From Natronoplasma sp964602715 (lineage in GTDB: Archaea; Thermoplasmatota; Thermoplasmata; Halarchaeoplasmatales; Halarchaeoplasmataceae), in assembly GCA_964602715.1 (NCBI GenBank), contig CAZRSB010000015.1, positions 1 to 41,050 on the forward strand: a DNA stretch of 41,050 nucleotides, read 5' to 3'. This document shows positions 17,079 through 25,888 of this stretch, one piece after another; within the stretch, counting starts at the first letter, position 1; the number at the start of each line of letters is the position of its first letter. Below the pieces are notes generated by a model. It saw only the letters and a list, made by a program, of their open reading frames with translations, was not told where the DNA came from and searched no databases. The position numbers and the translations under genes were made by a program.

Positions 17079-17398
17079 CGATTTCTCTGATAAATTTTAA
17101 GATGGGTATTTAAAGTTTTGCATCATTGTGCAAACATTAAGATGACATGATAACGGTTTCAGTAAGAGAGCAAAATCTATGAGGAATTAGTGGTAGGAGA
17201 GATCACCGAAATTGAAGAGGATATCGATATGACCACTGAGTATGATCGATCTTTGAGTGTAAAACTTTTTTCTTTTGAAAGTAAGCTTGGTACTTACGAA
17301 GGGGAAGTTAGTTAAACATTTTGATTTTAGATGAAAAAATATTTTGAAGTCAAAAAAAAGTAAATATATGGTCTATTTTGTTCCTCAAGGCAAGAAGA
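17079..17398. other. 320-base intergenic stretch with one short open frame
   Basis: The left end holds the MATE promoter. On the plus strand a GTG at 17190, preceded by GAGGAA, opens a 41-codon frame to a TAA at 17313-17315. Its product (start VVGEITEIEEDIDM, end GTYEGEVS) looks protein-like, but I recognise no family. It may be a tiny gene or a gene remnant. Nothing else stands out. Confidence 0.3.
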
Positions 17399-18427
17399 TC
17401 ACAACTCTATTTTTAACCTAGGGGTTATTTCCTCTCCGATGGTCTTGATTTTAAAATCGTCTTCAATTGTGGTGATCGTATCCATCTCCTCTATTCTACT
17501 AGCTGCTTCATATGTATCTATCGGTACGGAGATCAAGGGAATATTAGCTCTATCTGCTTTGGAGATTATATTACTTGGAGGGATTATATCGTTAGTTAAG
17601 ACTAAACCTGCTGTTCCGTTTTCAAGAGCAGCTAAGACTACATCTGTTCTGTCTCCACCTGTGACTATCAACTTTTTTTCTTCGTGAAAAGCTGGATTTC
17701 TTACCATCTCGTCGGCACTCATAGCTCCAATATAAACATTTTTTACTATGTTTTCTAGTCCTCCTTCGCCCGCTACCACTTTGCCGAATAACGTGTCATT
17801 GATGAAACTCATCCGCGTTAGATCTAAACGATTTATTTCTGGAATTATGCCCAAAATGTTCAAACCCAAATCTCTCACATCGTCGGCCAAAAACTCTTCC
17901 GTTTCTTCCACAGAATCTACTTTGTTCAACACAACTCCTTTAATTTCAATATCCATTTTTTCAAAATAGTTTGAAGCTGTTGTCAATTTATCCAAGAGTT
18001 CTGTTCCTTCATCAGAACAGACTAAAATCAATTCAGATTTTATCATAGTGGAGAGAGAAACAGGATCAAGATTGATCGAAGACCCAAAACTCCAATTCTT
18101 ACCTGTTTCTATGATCAATGCTTCTTTTTCTTTAGAAAGTTCTTCTACCCTTTCTCTTATCTTGTTTTGTACTGTACCTTTATCAAAAGCGTATTTGATC
18201 TTTGAATGGTCAAACCCTATACAAAATTTTTCATATTCTGTATCTAAAGATAACACGTTTTTGAACAACTTTGCATCATAATCGATGAGTTTTTTCTTTC
18301 TGTATATGATACGGTCGCCAAAAGGTTTAAAGTAATTCAAAGGAACATCTTGGCCTAGTGCTAAACCCAAACCGATTGTAGTCTTTCCAGCTTCTTTTTC
18401 CGTTGAAGAAATTATTATATTTTTCAT
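17399..18427 (-). CDS. BioD-like P-loop plus DRTGG-domain protein
   Basis: 342 residues with two parts. The N-terminal half is a BioD-like P-loop NTPase: SSTEKEAGKTTIGLGLA (Walker A about 8-16), an ETGKNWSFG segment near 107-115, and a VVLNKV strand near 165-170. The C-terminal half is a DRTGG domain with TGGDRTD at 256-262. The pair matches the N-terminal region of long bacterial phosphotransacetylases (COG0857), but the catalytic phosphotransacetylase domain is absent. Its ATG overlaps the ACD stop by four bases, so the two are translated together. A role in sensing nucleotide or controlling the acyl-CoA synthetase is an inference; no function is proven for this stand-alone form. Confidence 0.8.
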   Translation of the reverse strand: MKNIIISSTEKEAGKTTIGLGLALGQDVPLNYFKPFGDRIIYRKKKLIDYDAKLFKNVLSLDTEYEKFCIGFDHSKIKYAFDKGTVQNKIRERVEELSKEKEALIIETGKNWSFGSSINLDPVSLSTMIKSELILVCSDEGTELLDKLTTASNYFEKMDIEIKGVVLNKVDSVEETEEFLADDVRDLGLNILGIIPEINRLDLTRMSFINDTLFGKVVAGEGGLENIVKNVYIGAMSADEMVRNPAFHEEKKLIVTGGDRTDVVLAALENGTAGLVLTNDIIPPSNIISKADRANIPLISVPIDTYEAASRIEEMDTITTIEDDFKIKTIGEEITPRLKIEL

Positions 18428-20559
18428 CTTTCATCACCTAAACTAACTTCTAAATTTATTGCTACATCTACAGCTTTACATCCTTTTCCTTGATTTAAAG
18501 CTTTTATAGGATTAAGATCCATCTCGGCGATTTCGTCTACCTCATTCATCAAATATGATACCCTATATATAATATCTGCTAATGCGTCCAGATCTTTTCT
18601 AGTTTCGCCTCTAGCCCCTACAAGCACGGGAAAGGAATCTATTTCCCCTATCATCTCCCTAGCTTCTATTTTATCTATGGGAGCGACTCTAAATTCTACA
18701 TCTTCAAGTACTTCTACGTAAACCCCTCCCAATCCGAACATCACTAATGGCCCAAAAGAAGCATCTCTCGAACCTCCAACTATCGTCTCTTCGCCTTCCT
18801 CGACCATCTCAGCAACAGATATGCCTGATATATGAGCATCAGGATAGTTCTTACGACAATTGGAGATTATTGCCTGATACGCATCAACAACCTCTCCTTC
18901 ATCTTGAAGATTGAGTGCTATTCCACCGGCATCGGATTTATGGACTATATCTTCAGATACAACCTTTAGCACCACAGGATAGCCTATTTCTTCAGATGCT
19001 TCTACTGCTCTCTCTAGAGTATTAACCTTCATACCTTCAGCGATCGGTATCCCCGCTAAATCTAGAATTTCTCTAGCTTCATCTTCAAGAAGAGTTCTTC
19101 TTCCTTTCTTTTGAATGTTTTTCACTTTCTCTCTTATTTTTTCCATAGGGACATCTAATTCAATTTTATCTTTTTTCTTTTTCTTTCTTTCTAGATGGCG
19201 TTTTTTCTCGAATAAAGCTCCAAGTGCAGAAATGGAATCATAAGTGTCCGTAAAAGCAGGTATTTTATGCTTTCTCAACCATTGCACACACTCAAGTACT
19301 TCCTTTCCTCCTGTAAATGTGTATACTGAGGATTTTTCATCGCCATATTCGTCATAAACTTCTTTAATAGCTTCTGCGACCTCCCATGAATCTGTAGTTC
19401 CTGTTTCACAGTACAAACCTACGACCGAACCAGTTCTCTCACTTTTAAATGCTTCACGTAAGGCTCTTTCATACTCGTCTTTACCTGCTTGGCCCGTGAT
19501 ATCTACAGGATTTTTTGTAGAACCAAAGGATGGTATTGAATCTTCAAAAATATCTTTTAGATGGGTTTGGTCATCTAACAGTTTGACATCGTTTTTCTCC
19601 GCTGCATCAGCACTCAAAACTCCAATACCCCCTCCGTTGGTCACCACCACACAGTTATCTTTCTCAGGAAGGGGAGATCTAGCGAACACTCTTGACCAAT
19701 TGAAAGCCTCTCTTAAATCTTCAGCTCTATGGACACCACATTGTTTAAAGGCAGAGGAGAATATCCTATCACTCCCTGCCAGGGACCCAGTATGAGAAGC
19801 TACAGCTGTAGCTCCTTTGTCTGATCGACCTGACTTCAAAGCGACAACTGTTTTGTCATCAGGGAGCTCTTTAACCTTTTCCATGAACTCCCTCCCATTT
19901 TCTAGCCCCTCCATATAGATCATTATCACATCAGTTTCATCATCCTTTCTGAAATATTCTATTAAATCGATATCATCAATATCAGCTTTATTACCTACGC
20001 TAACAATAGCTGAAAGCCCAAGATACTGTTGGGCTGTCTTTCCTATCATTGCAATTCCAAGTGCTCCGCTCTGAGATAAAAGCGCTATGTTCCCCTTTTT
20101 GACCTCACTTGGTCCAAAGGTTGCATTGAGATCAGAACTCGCTGAATAGATTCCAAAAACATTAGGGCCTAAGACTCTCATGCCATATTTTTTAGCTGTG
20201 TCTACTAATTTTTCTTCCTCTTCAACGTTCCCTATCTCTGAAAATCCTGATGATATAACTATTACATGTTTAACCCCTTTCTCCCCACATTCTTTGATGA
20301 CTTTTTTAACTAATTTAGCAGGCACTACTATAACTGCGAGATCGATCTCGTCAGGCACTTCTTTTATCGAACTATAAATCTTTTTTCCAAGTATCTCCCC
20401 ACCTTTTGGATTTATTGGATACACATCTCCGTCAAATTTTGATCTTTTAATGTTATCGAAAATTGTATGGCCAATTTTTCCTTCTTCTCTAGATGCACCG
20501 ATCACCGCTATTGATTCAGGTTTAAAGAGGTCTTGAAGTTCTTCATTATTTTTCGCCAT
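18424..20559 (-). CDS. acdAB: ADP-forming acetyl/acyl-CoA synthetase, alpha-beta fusion
   Basis: Makes ATP from acyl-CoA at the end of archaeal fermentation. The 711 residues run alpha then beta. The alpha part begins LFKPESIAVIGASREEGKIG (CoA-binding Rossmann fold) and contains ASHTGSLAG with His256, equivalent to the phosphorylated His257 of Pyrococcus ACD. The ATP-grasp beta part begins near residue 475 and contains SEDIVHKSDAGGIALNL with the second catalytic histidine, then VMFGLGGVYVEVLEDVEFRVAP. The start is the ATG at 20559; an adjacent TTG is in frame one codon upstream. It leads a two-gene operon with the DRTGG protein and is divergent from the lactate-permease-like gene. Substrate range (acetate, branched or aromatic acids) cannot be read from sequence. 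Confidence 0.92.
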   Translation of the reverse strand: MAKNNEELQDLFKPESIAVIGASREEGKIGHTIFDNIKRSKFDGDVYPINPKGGEILGKKIYSSIKEVPDEIDLAVIVVPAKLVKKVIKECGEKGVKHVIVISSGFSEIGNVEEEEKLVDTAKKYGMRVLGPNVFGIYSASSDLNATFGPSEVKKGNIALLSQSGALGIAMIGKTAQQYLGLSAIVSVGNKADIDDIDLIEYFRKDDETDVIMIYMEGLENGREFMEKVKELPDDKTVVALKSGRSDKGATAVASHTGSLAGSDRIFSSAFKQCGVHRAEDLREAFNWSRVFARSPLPEKDNCVVVTNGGGIGVLSADAAEKNDVKLLDDQTHLKDIFEDSIPSFGSTKNPVDITGQAGKDEYERALREAFKSERTGSVVGLYCETGTTDSWEVAEAIKEVYDEYGDEKSSVYTFTGGKEVLECVQWLRKHKIPAFTDTYDSISALGALFEKKRHLERKKKKKDKIELDVPMEKIREKVKNIQKKGRRTLLEDEAREILDLAGIPIAEGMKVNTLERAVEASEEIGYPVVLKVVSEDIVHKSDAGGIALNLQDEGEVVDAYQAIISNCRKNYPDAHISGISVAEMVEEGEETIVGGSRDASFGPLVMFGLGGVYVEVLEDVEFRVAPIDKIEAREMIGEIDSFPVLVGARGETRKDLDALADIIYRVSYLMNEVDEIAEMDLNPIKALNQGKGCKAVDVAINLEVSLGDER

Positions 20560-20661
20560 CAAAATCTTTAGTTGAAATTACATTATTAGTATTTTGCATT
20601 GATAAGTTCTAATTCGAATCGATAAAGTTATAAATTAAATGTCATATAGGCCGGTGATATC

Positions 20662-22248
20662 ATGCCTTTAGGCTTGCAATTCTTTCTAGTGCTTTTCCCG
20701 TTCCTGTCGGTCTTCGTAGGGATATTGCTATTCAAAAGGAATGCTGCAGAGATGGCTATTATGGGACTGATAATCTGTTTTATCATTGCCGTTCTCTCTT
20801 TCGACACGGAACCCTTTGTTGCTTTATCAGCTAGCATATACGGCTTTTTAAGATCTTTTGGAATAAGTATAGCTATAATATTCACTATGCTCCTGATATT
20901 TTTGATGCGGGAGACAGGGGCATTAGATACGATTTCAGAAGCCATTAAAAGAGTTGCTTATACTAAAGAAGAACAATCGCTTTTTATAGGCATAGGTTTC
21001 GGTACATTTGTTACATCCTTAGGAATAGTTACGCCAGCTTTTTTTCCTCCATTGTTGATAGCGATGGGTTTTGGTCCTGTTTCAGCAGTCGCTGTGTCTG
21101 TTTTGGGATACAACGCAAGCACTAGTTTTGCTATCCTTTCTATACCTATAACTATTCCCGCCGAAGAGTTTCATGGAGTACTAGACATGAGTGTTCTCGA
21201 ATTTGGTTACGAGTACGCTCTCAATATATCTCTCTTTCTTCCAGTTATCGCGACGATATTGTCATGTGCGATGCTTTGGATAATTGGCGGTCGGAAATCT
21301 CTTAAAAAAGGTATTATACCTGCGATATTATCCGGTCTTTTGATAGGTTTTACTTCTATATTTTTAGTATTGATAAGAGCACCCATAGCGATCTTAGGGG
21401 TAGTCGCTGGACTTGTTTCCATGATTGGACTTTATCTTTACTTTAGATGGGACAGGAATAGGAAGGATATAAAGAAAAAATTCGATCCTTTAAATAAACG
21501 AAAGTTGTTGAAGGCTATTTCTCCCTGGTTGCTTCTCATACTTCTTGCTTCTATATCCAGTATTCCTGCAATAAACGAGTTTCTTAGAACACTGGATCCT
21601 AGTTTCAGCCACTGGATAATCGCCTACGAAACTGTCGAGTTCGATGTTTTTGCACAAGTTTATTTCTGGATCGGCGTGACCGCTCTGGCTTCATTTTATC
21701 TCCTTAAACCTACTTGGAAGCAGAGTAAAAATGCTATCAAAACATGGTCGAAGAGTATTTGGGCACCATTTATAGCTTACAGTCTGTTTTTCTCAATTGC
21801 ATATATCATGGCTTGGAGTGGAGGAAGTATGAGTGGGAGGGAACTCGATATAGCTACAGATTCAAACATGAATCATATCGCAGGGCAATTCCTCGGCAAT
21901 GTTTTTGGACCTGGCTACATATTCGTTGCAGCTAGCTTAGGACTTTTTGGCGCCATAGTCGGAGGAAGTGAAACAGCCAGCAACGTACTGTTCTTTGGCA
22001 TACAGCGACAGGTAACACAAGAATTAGGTCTCTCTGATAGCCAATTCATGTCTGTTTATGCTGGACATGGAGTGGCCGGAGGTGTCGCCTCGGCTATCAC
22101 TCCTTCTAAGATAAACAATGCAGTAGCGACCATAGGAGAGGGCAGAGAACTTGAAAGCAAGATCCTCAGGAAACATCTCTTGATAGTATTCATCATTACT
22201 ATAATACTCAGTATAATGACTGCAATATTTGTATCTCTATCTATATGA
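20662..22248 (+). CDS. L-lactate permease (LctP) family transporter
   Basis: Integral membrane protein of 528 residues with about 13 hydrophobic helices. LctP-family marks include GFGPVSAVAVSVLGYNASTS, the re-entrant-like FGAIVGGSETASNVLFFGIQ, and AGGVASAITPSKINNAVATIG followed by RELESKILRKHL near the C terminus. Characterised members carry lactate or glycolate with protons. Here it is divergent from the ACD operon and next to a CoA ligase, so export or import of a fermentation acid is plausible. GGTGAT four bases before the ATG is a ribosome binding site. The TATA-like box near 20625-20634 would leave a leader of only about seven bases. Confidence 0.83.
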   Translation: MPLGLQFFLVLFPFLSVFVGILLFKRNAAEMAIMGLIICFIIAVLSFDTEPFVALSASIYGFLRSFGISIAIIFTMLLIFLMRETGALDTISEAIKRVAYTKEEQSLFIGIGFGTFVTSLGIVTPAFFPPLLIAMGFGPVSAVAVSVLGYNASTSFAILSIPITIPAEEFHGVLDMSVLEFGYEYALNISLFLPVIATILSCAMLWIIGGRKSLKKGIIPAILSGLLIGFTSIFLVLIRAPIAILGVVAGLVSMIGLYLYFRWDRNRKDIKKKFDPLNKRKLLKAISPWLLLILLASISSIPAINEFLRTLDPSFSHWIIAYETVEFDVFAQVYFWIGVTALASFYLLKPTWKQSKNAIKTWSKSIWAPFIAYSLFFSIAYIMAWSGGSMSGRELDIATDSNMNHIAGQFLGNVFGPGYIFVAASLGLFGAIVGGSETASNVLFFGIQRQVTQELGLSDSQFMSVYAGHGVAGGVASAITPSKINNAVATIGEGRELESKILRKHLLIVFIITIILSIMTAIFVSLSI

Positions 22249-22339
22249 CGATTGGCCAGGATCAAAACTAATTTCTCCCTTATCTTTATATATTTGGAAT
22301 AGCGTTGCCACTGGTGAAAGACCAACTTAAGGTGGAATA

Positions 22340-23638
22340 ATGTTTAATGAAGAAGCTCAGATGATGAAATTGGATGAAATACGAGAGTTGCAAGAGAAAC
22401 GTTTGAAGAAACAAGTGAAATATGCATATGAAAACGTGCCAATGTATAAAAAGCGTTTCAAAAAAGAAGGCATCAAACCTTCAGATGTACAAAAACTGGA
22501 GGATATTAAAAAAGTCCCTTTCACCGTCAAAGACGATCTGAGGGATCACTACCCCTATGGTATTCTCGCAATATCTAAAGATGATGTAGTGCGATTTCAT
22601 GCATCGTCAGGTACCACAGGGACTCCAACAGTAGTTGCCTACAACCGAAAAGATATGGATGTATGGGGCGATCTGATGGCTAGGTGTTACAATGCAGCAG
22701 GTGTAAAGCCAGAATATACCGTTCAGAACGCTTACGGTTATGGTTTATTTACTGGAGGTCTTGGTTTTCACCAGGGAGCTGAAGTAATGGGATGTTCTGT
22801 TCTTCCAACAAGTACAGGAAACACTAAGAAGCAGATCAAGATGTTGAATGATTTTCAAACTGAGGTTTTAGCAGCGACACCATCTTATGCTATATATCTC
22901 TCTGAAGCTGCTAAAAAATACGGTTATGATCCAAAAGAGGACTTCAATCTAAAGGTAGGGATGTTTGGAGCAGAACCTTGGAGTGAAGAAGCTAGAGACA
23001 GTATAGAGGAAGCCTTTGGTTTGAAAGCTCAGGATACTTATGGAATGAGCGAACTCTACGGACCAGGAGTGGCCATAGAATGCCCGAAACAGAATGGTCT
23101 TCATATCTGGAGCGACCAGTTTTTGGTTGAAACTATTGATCCTAAGACCGGTGAAGTTCTACCTGAAGGTGAAACTGGAGAATTGATTTTCACTATGCTT
23201 ACTAGAGAAGCGATGCCTCTGCTCAGGTACAGAACAAAAGATGTTGGATCGGTGACATATGAAGAATGTGAATGTGGCAGAGCTCATCCTAGAATCGAGA
23301 AAATTGAAGGCCGAAGCGACGATATGTTGATCGTCGGTGGGGTAAATGTTTTCCCAAGCCAGGTTGAAGCAGCACTTTTAGAAACTGAAGGGATAAGCGA
23401 ACATTATCAGATAGTTGTTGACAGGGACGTGCTCGATAAATTATATGTGAAAGCAGAAGTGGACAGGGAGTATTATGACTCTGATGAATATGATGAAGAA
23501 TGGTTAAAAGAAGAAGCCAGCGAGAACCTTAAGGCAGTATTGAATATCAATGCGAGATTGGAGTTGTTGGAACCAGGAACACTTCCAAGAACCACAGGAA
23601 AAGCGGAAAGAGTGTTGGATCAGAGAGAAAAAGAGTAG
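22340..23638 (+). CDS. Phenylacetate-CoA ligase-like AMP-forming enzyme
   Basis: Adenylate-forming acyl-CoA synthetase of the PaaK type, 432 residues, the usual length. Motifs: the P-loop-like FHASSGTTGTPTVVAYN near residues 89-105, GAEPWSEEARDSIEEAFG, DTYGMSELYGPGVAIEC, the RYRTKDVGS segment, and the C-terminal hinge GRSDDMLIVGGVNVFPSQVE with TLPRTTGKAERV at the end. PaaK activates phenylacetate; archaeal relatives may act on other aryl acids such as indoleacetate from amino acid breakdown. GGTGG lies five bases before the ATG, and a TATA-like box at about 22281-22293 suggests its own promoter. It lies 91 bases after the permease gene. Confidence 0.9.
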   Translation: MFNEEAQMMKLDEIRELQEKRLKKQVKYAYENVPMYKKRFKKEGIKPSDVQKLEDIKKVPFTVKDDLRDHYPYGILAISKDDVVRFHASSGTTGTPTVVAYNRKDMDVWGDLMARCYNAAGVKPEYTVQNAYGYGLFTGGLGFHQGAEVMGCSVLPTSTGNTKKQIKMLNDFQTEVLAATPSYAIYLSEAAKKYGYDPKEDFNLKVGMFGAEPWSEEARDSIEEAFGLKAQDTYGMSELYGPGVAIECPKQNGLHIWSDQFLVETIDPKTGEVLPEGETGELIFTMLTREAMPLLRYRTKDVGSVTYEECECGRAHPRIEKIEGRSDDMLIVGGVNVFPSQVEAALLETEGISEHYQIVVDRDVLDKLYVKAEVDREYYDSDEYDEEWLKEEASENLKAVLNINARLELLEPGTLPRTTGKAERVLDQREKE

Positions 23639-23759
23639 TAAGTTAAATGGTACTGAAACAGTAGGGTTATAATTGATGACCCTATCTTCAAAAAACCTTT
23701 ATCTATTTATTATAAATTAGAATAGTATAATTAATTCGAATATTCAATTGAGGTTGGAG

Positions 23760-24320
23760 ATGCAAAATAAAGAGAGACTCATCAGAAGAATCATTCATTC
23801 TATGACTTGGATCGTTTTAGTTTATTATCTCATTCCAGACCCTCTTTTTGGATATCCTCGGAAAGGCTTTCTTGCTATCGTGGTGGGCATAGTACTTTTC
23901 TTTGAGGGTCTTAGACTTTATTTTGGGTTCAAAGTTTACGGTATGCGGGAATATGAGGAGAGACAGTTAGCTTCATATGCATGGGCTACGATCGCAGCGG
24001 CTATAACTCTCCTTTTTTTTCCGATGCACTTGGCCATCCTTTGTTTGGTCGGCATGGGCATCGTTGATCCAATGATAGGGGAACTTCAAGACCGAGAACC
24101 AGGTTTGTATCCGACTCTTCCGTTTTTAACATGGTGTTTATTCGCCATCTTGATATTGAGTTTATTGACTGACCATACCACTGTGATGATTGTCATCTTA
24201 TCATTAGTTGGCTCTACTTCTGCAATCATCGCTGAATATCCTACGTTGAAGGTTGATGACGATTTTTTGATGATCATCGTTCCACTTTTTTTATTGAGAT
24301 CATTTGAATTGCTATTGTAA
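23760..24320 (+). CDS. Dolichol/lipid-kinase-like membrane protein
   Basis: 186 residues with about six hydrophobic helices. A GMGIVDPMIGEL segment and a late AEYPTLKVDDDFLMIIVPL segment resemble the SEC59/DGK1 family of CTP-dependent polyprenol or diacylglycerol kinases, where a GDA-like motif and a LDDN-like motif occupy these places. The usual motifs are not exact, so the function is tentative. In archaea such enzymes could phosphorylate a polyprenol used in glycosylation or an unsaturated archaeal lipid precursor. The start is taken at the ATG at 23760 because GAGGT lies five bases upstream; the frame is open from a TTG at 23748. A TATA-like box is near 23708-23718. Confidence 0.5.
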   Translation: MQNKERLIRRIIHSMTWIVLVYYLIPDPLFGYPRKGFLAIVVGIVLFFEGLRLYFGFKVYGMREYEERQLASYAWATIAAAITLLFFPMHLAILCLVGMGIVDPMIGELQDREPGLYPTLPFLTWCLFAILILSLLTDHTTVMIVILSLVGSTSAIIAEYPTLKVDDDFLMIIVPLFLLRSFELLL

Positions 24321-24445
24321 AAAATCTAAAAAAAAGACAGGATGACACAAGGCTTACTCTATCGGAAAGAGGATGATGCTGATTTCTTCATTTTCAACTA
24401 CATAAATTACATTAACCTCTTTCTCGTAGAAAAAAAGGGAACATC

Positions 24446-24937
24446 ATGAAAGACAAGATATTGGATTGGCTCGATGAAGAACGTCGAGAATACGAAGTAA
24501 AAGAGCAGCAGGGTTTGAATTGGCTCATCCAATTAAAACATGGAAATAGATACGTACTTTTGGGTAATCCGGAAAAAAATGAAAAGAGATTAGAAGTGGT
24601 TTACAAATTGAATGTAAGTGATCAGCACAAACAGGTACTTAAAAAATTGAATGATAAGCAGCGATCAGGATTTGAAAAAAGTCTTGTCATGTTGCTTGCA
24701 GAGGATTCGAACATCTACAATATAATGAGAGACACAAATAAACTTCCGGATGCGGTCATAATAAAGAAACATCTGTATCATGAAGAGATGAGAAAGAGTG
24801 AGTTCTTTGATACTATTCAGTATGTCGTGAACATAGGTATGAGGGTCACGATGCATTTCCAATCTCTTGGTGGGGCAAAGATAGCAGAACAAGATGAAGT
24901 CTCATCTTCGAAAACAGGACCGTCTATATATCGATGA
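24446..24937 (+). CDS. Conserved-looking soluble protein, possibly DUF2299-like
   Basis: 163 residues with no membrane segment or signal. It starts with MKDKILDWLDEERREYEVKE, followed by a beta-rich stretch with NRYVLLGNPEKNEKRLEVVY and a helical part (VSDQHKQVLKKLNDKQRSGF). This layout resembles small archaeal DUF2299 or secretion-chaperone-like proteins, but I cannot confirm the family by eye. The last 20 residues are Ser-rich and look unstructured. It stands alone between a membrane protein and the proteasome beta gene, with a TATA-like box near 24402-24415. Confidence 0.6.
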   Translation: MKDKILDWLDEERREYEVKEQQGLNWLIQLKHGNRYVLLGNPEKNEKRLEVVYKLNVSDQHKQVLKKLNDKQRSGFEKSLVMLLAEDSNIYNIMRDTNKLPDAVIIKKHLYHEEMRKSEFFDTIQYVVNIGMRVTMHFQSLGGAKIAEQDEVSSSKTGPSIYR

Positions 24938-25092
24938 ATATAATTCTTGCAGATCAAGATTTACTGTATGAAAACAACTAAATAGTACTGCAGGTTTAAG
25001 GATGATTACTAAAAAGGTTTTAGAATATTTCATTCCATGGATCGACCATGGCATCCAAAAAATAAATATTTAATTGGGCTGAGTGTGAAATT

Positions 25093-25755
25093 ATGAACGA
25101 AAGAGATGGTAAAAAGGGCACAACAACTCTGGGCTTGCTCTGTGAAGACGGTGTAGTTCTAGCGACTGAGAAAAGGGCAACTAAGGGACATATGATCTCT
25201 CATAAAGACACGAAGAAACTGTTCAAGATCACAGATCATATCGGTTTGAACATAGCAGGTTTGGTCGCAGATGGTCAGGCACTGACTCGATTTCTCAGTT
25301 CTGAAGTCGAACTTTATGAATTAAAGAGAAACAAGACAATTTCAGTTGAAGCGACAACCACCTTACTCTCTAACATAATGATGGGTAGAAGGTTGATGCC
25401 TTACTATGTAGGACTTGTGCTAGGTGGAGTAGATCCTGATGGAACTGGGAAAGTATATTCAATAGATGCAATGGGAGGAGCGATCTCAGAGGAATACGTT
25501 GCGGAAGGTTCTGGTTCGCAATTTGTTTATGGAGTGCTTGAAGACCATTATAGGAAAGATATGGACATAGATGAAGGTATTGAATTAGCTGTTTTGTCAT
25601 TGCTGGTCTCTAGTAGTCGTGACTCAGCTTCAGGTGATGGAATCAATCTCGCTAAGATAACTCTAGAAAATGGATTTGAACGTTTAGATGATGAAGAAAT
25701 CGATAAAATAATAGCTAAGGTCAGAGAAGAAAAGGATCATCTACCCCCACTTTAA
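25093..25755 (+). CDS. psmB: Proteasome beta subunit
   Basis: Catalytic subunit of the archaeal 20S proteasome. The nine-residue propeptide MNERDGKKG precedes Thr10, the nucleophile exposed by self-cleavage (TTTLGLLCEDGVVLATEKRAT). The conserved Asp and Lys of the active site fall in the DGVVLATEKRA stretch (Asp26, Lys42 region), and SGSQFVYGVLE and SSSRDSASGDGINLAKIT follow in the usual places. The length of 220 residues is normal. It is transcribed alone, probably almost leaderless from a TATA-like box at about 25058-25070. FttA follows on the same strand after a promoter-containing gap. Confidence 0.95.
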   Translation: MNERDGKKGTTTLGLLCEDGVVLATEKRATKGHMISHKDTKKLFKITDHIGLNIAGLVADGQALTRFLSSEVELYELKRNKTISVEATTTLLSNIMMGRRLMPYYVGLVLGGVDPDGTGKVYSIDAMGGAISEEYVAEGSGSQFVYGVLEDHYRKDMDIDEGIELAVLSLLVSSSRDSASGDGINLAKITLENGFERLDDEEIDKIIAKVREEKDHLPPL

Positions 25756-25888
25756 AAAATTATAAATCTCTTATCTTATCTATGATCTTCTGTAAAAATT
25801 GATTGTGTTTGGAGTGTTGAAAGGTATTATATGGATATAAATTTCAGCCTGATGGAAATATTCAGAAAAAAGAAAAAAAGTGAATCCT

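Noticed and set aside
20628..20945. Minus-strand frame overlapping the permease start
   Set aside because: It is a shadow of the lactate-permease-family gene and spans its promoter region.
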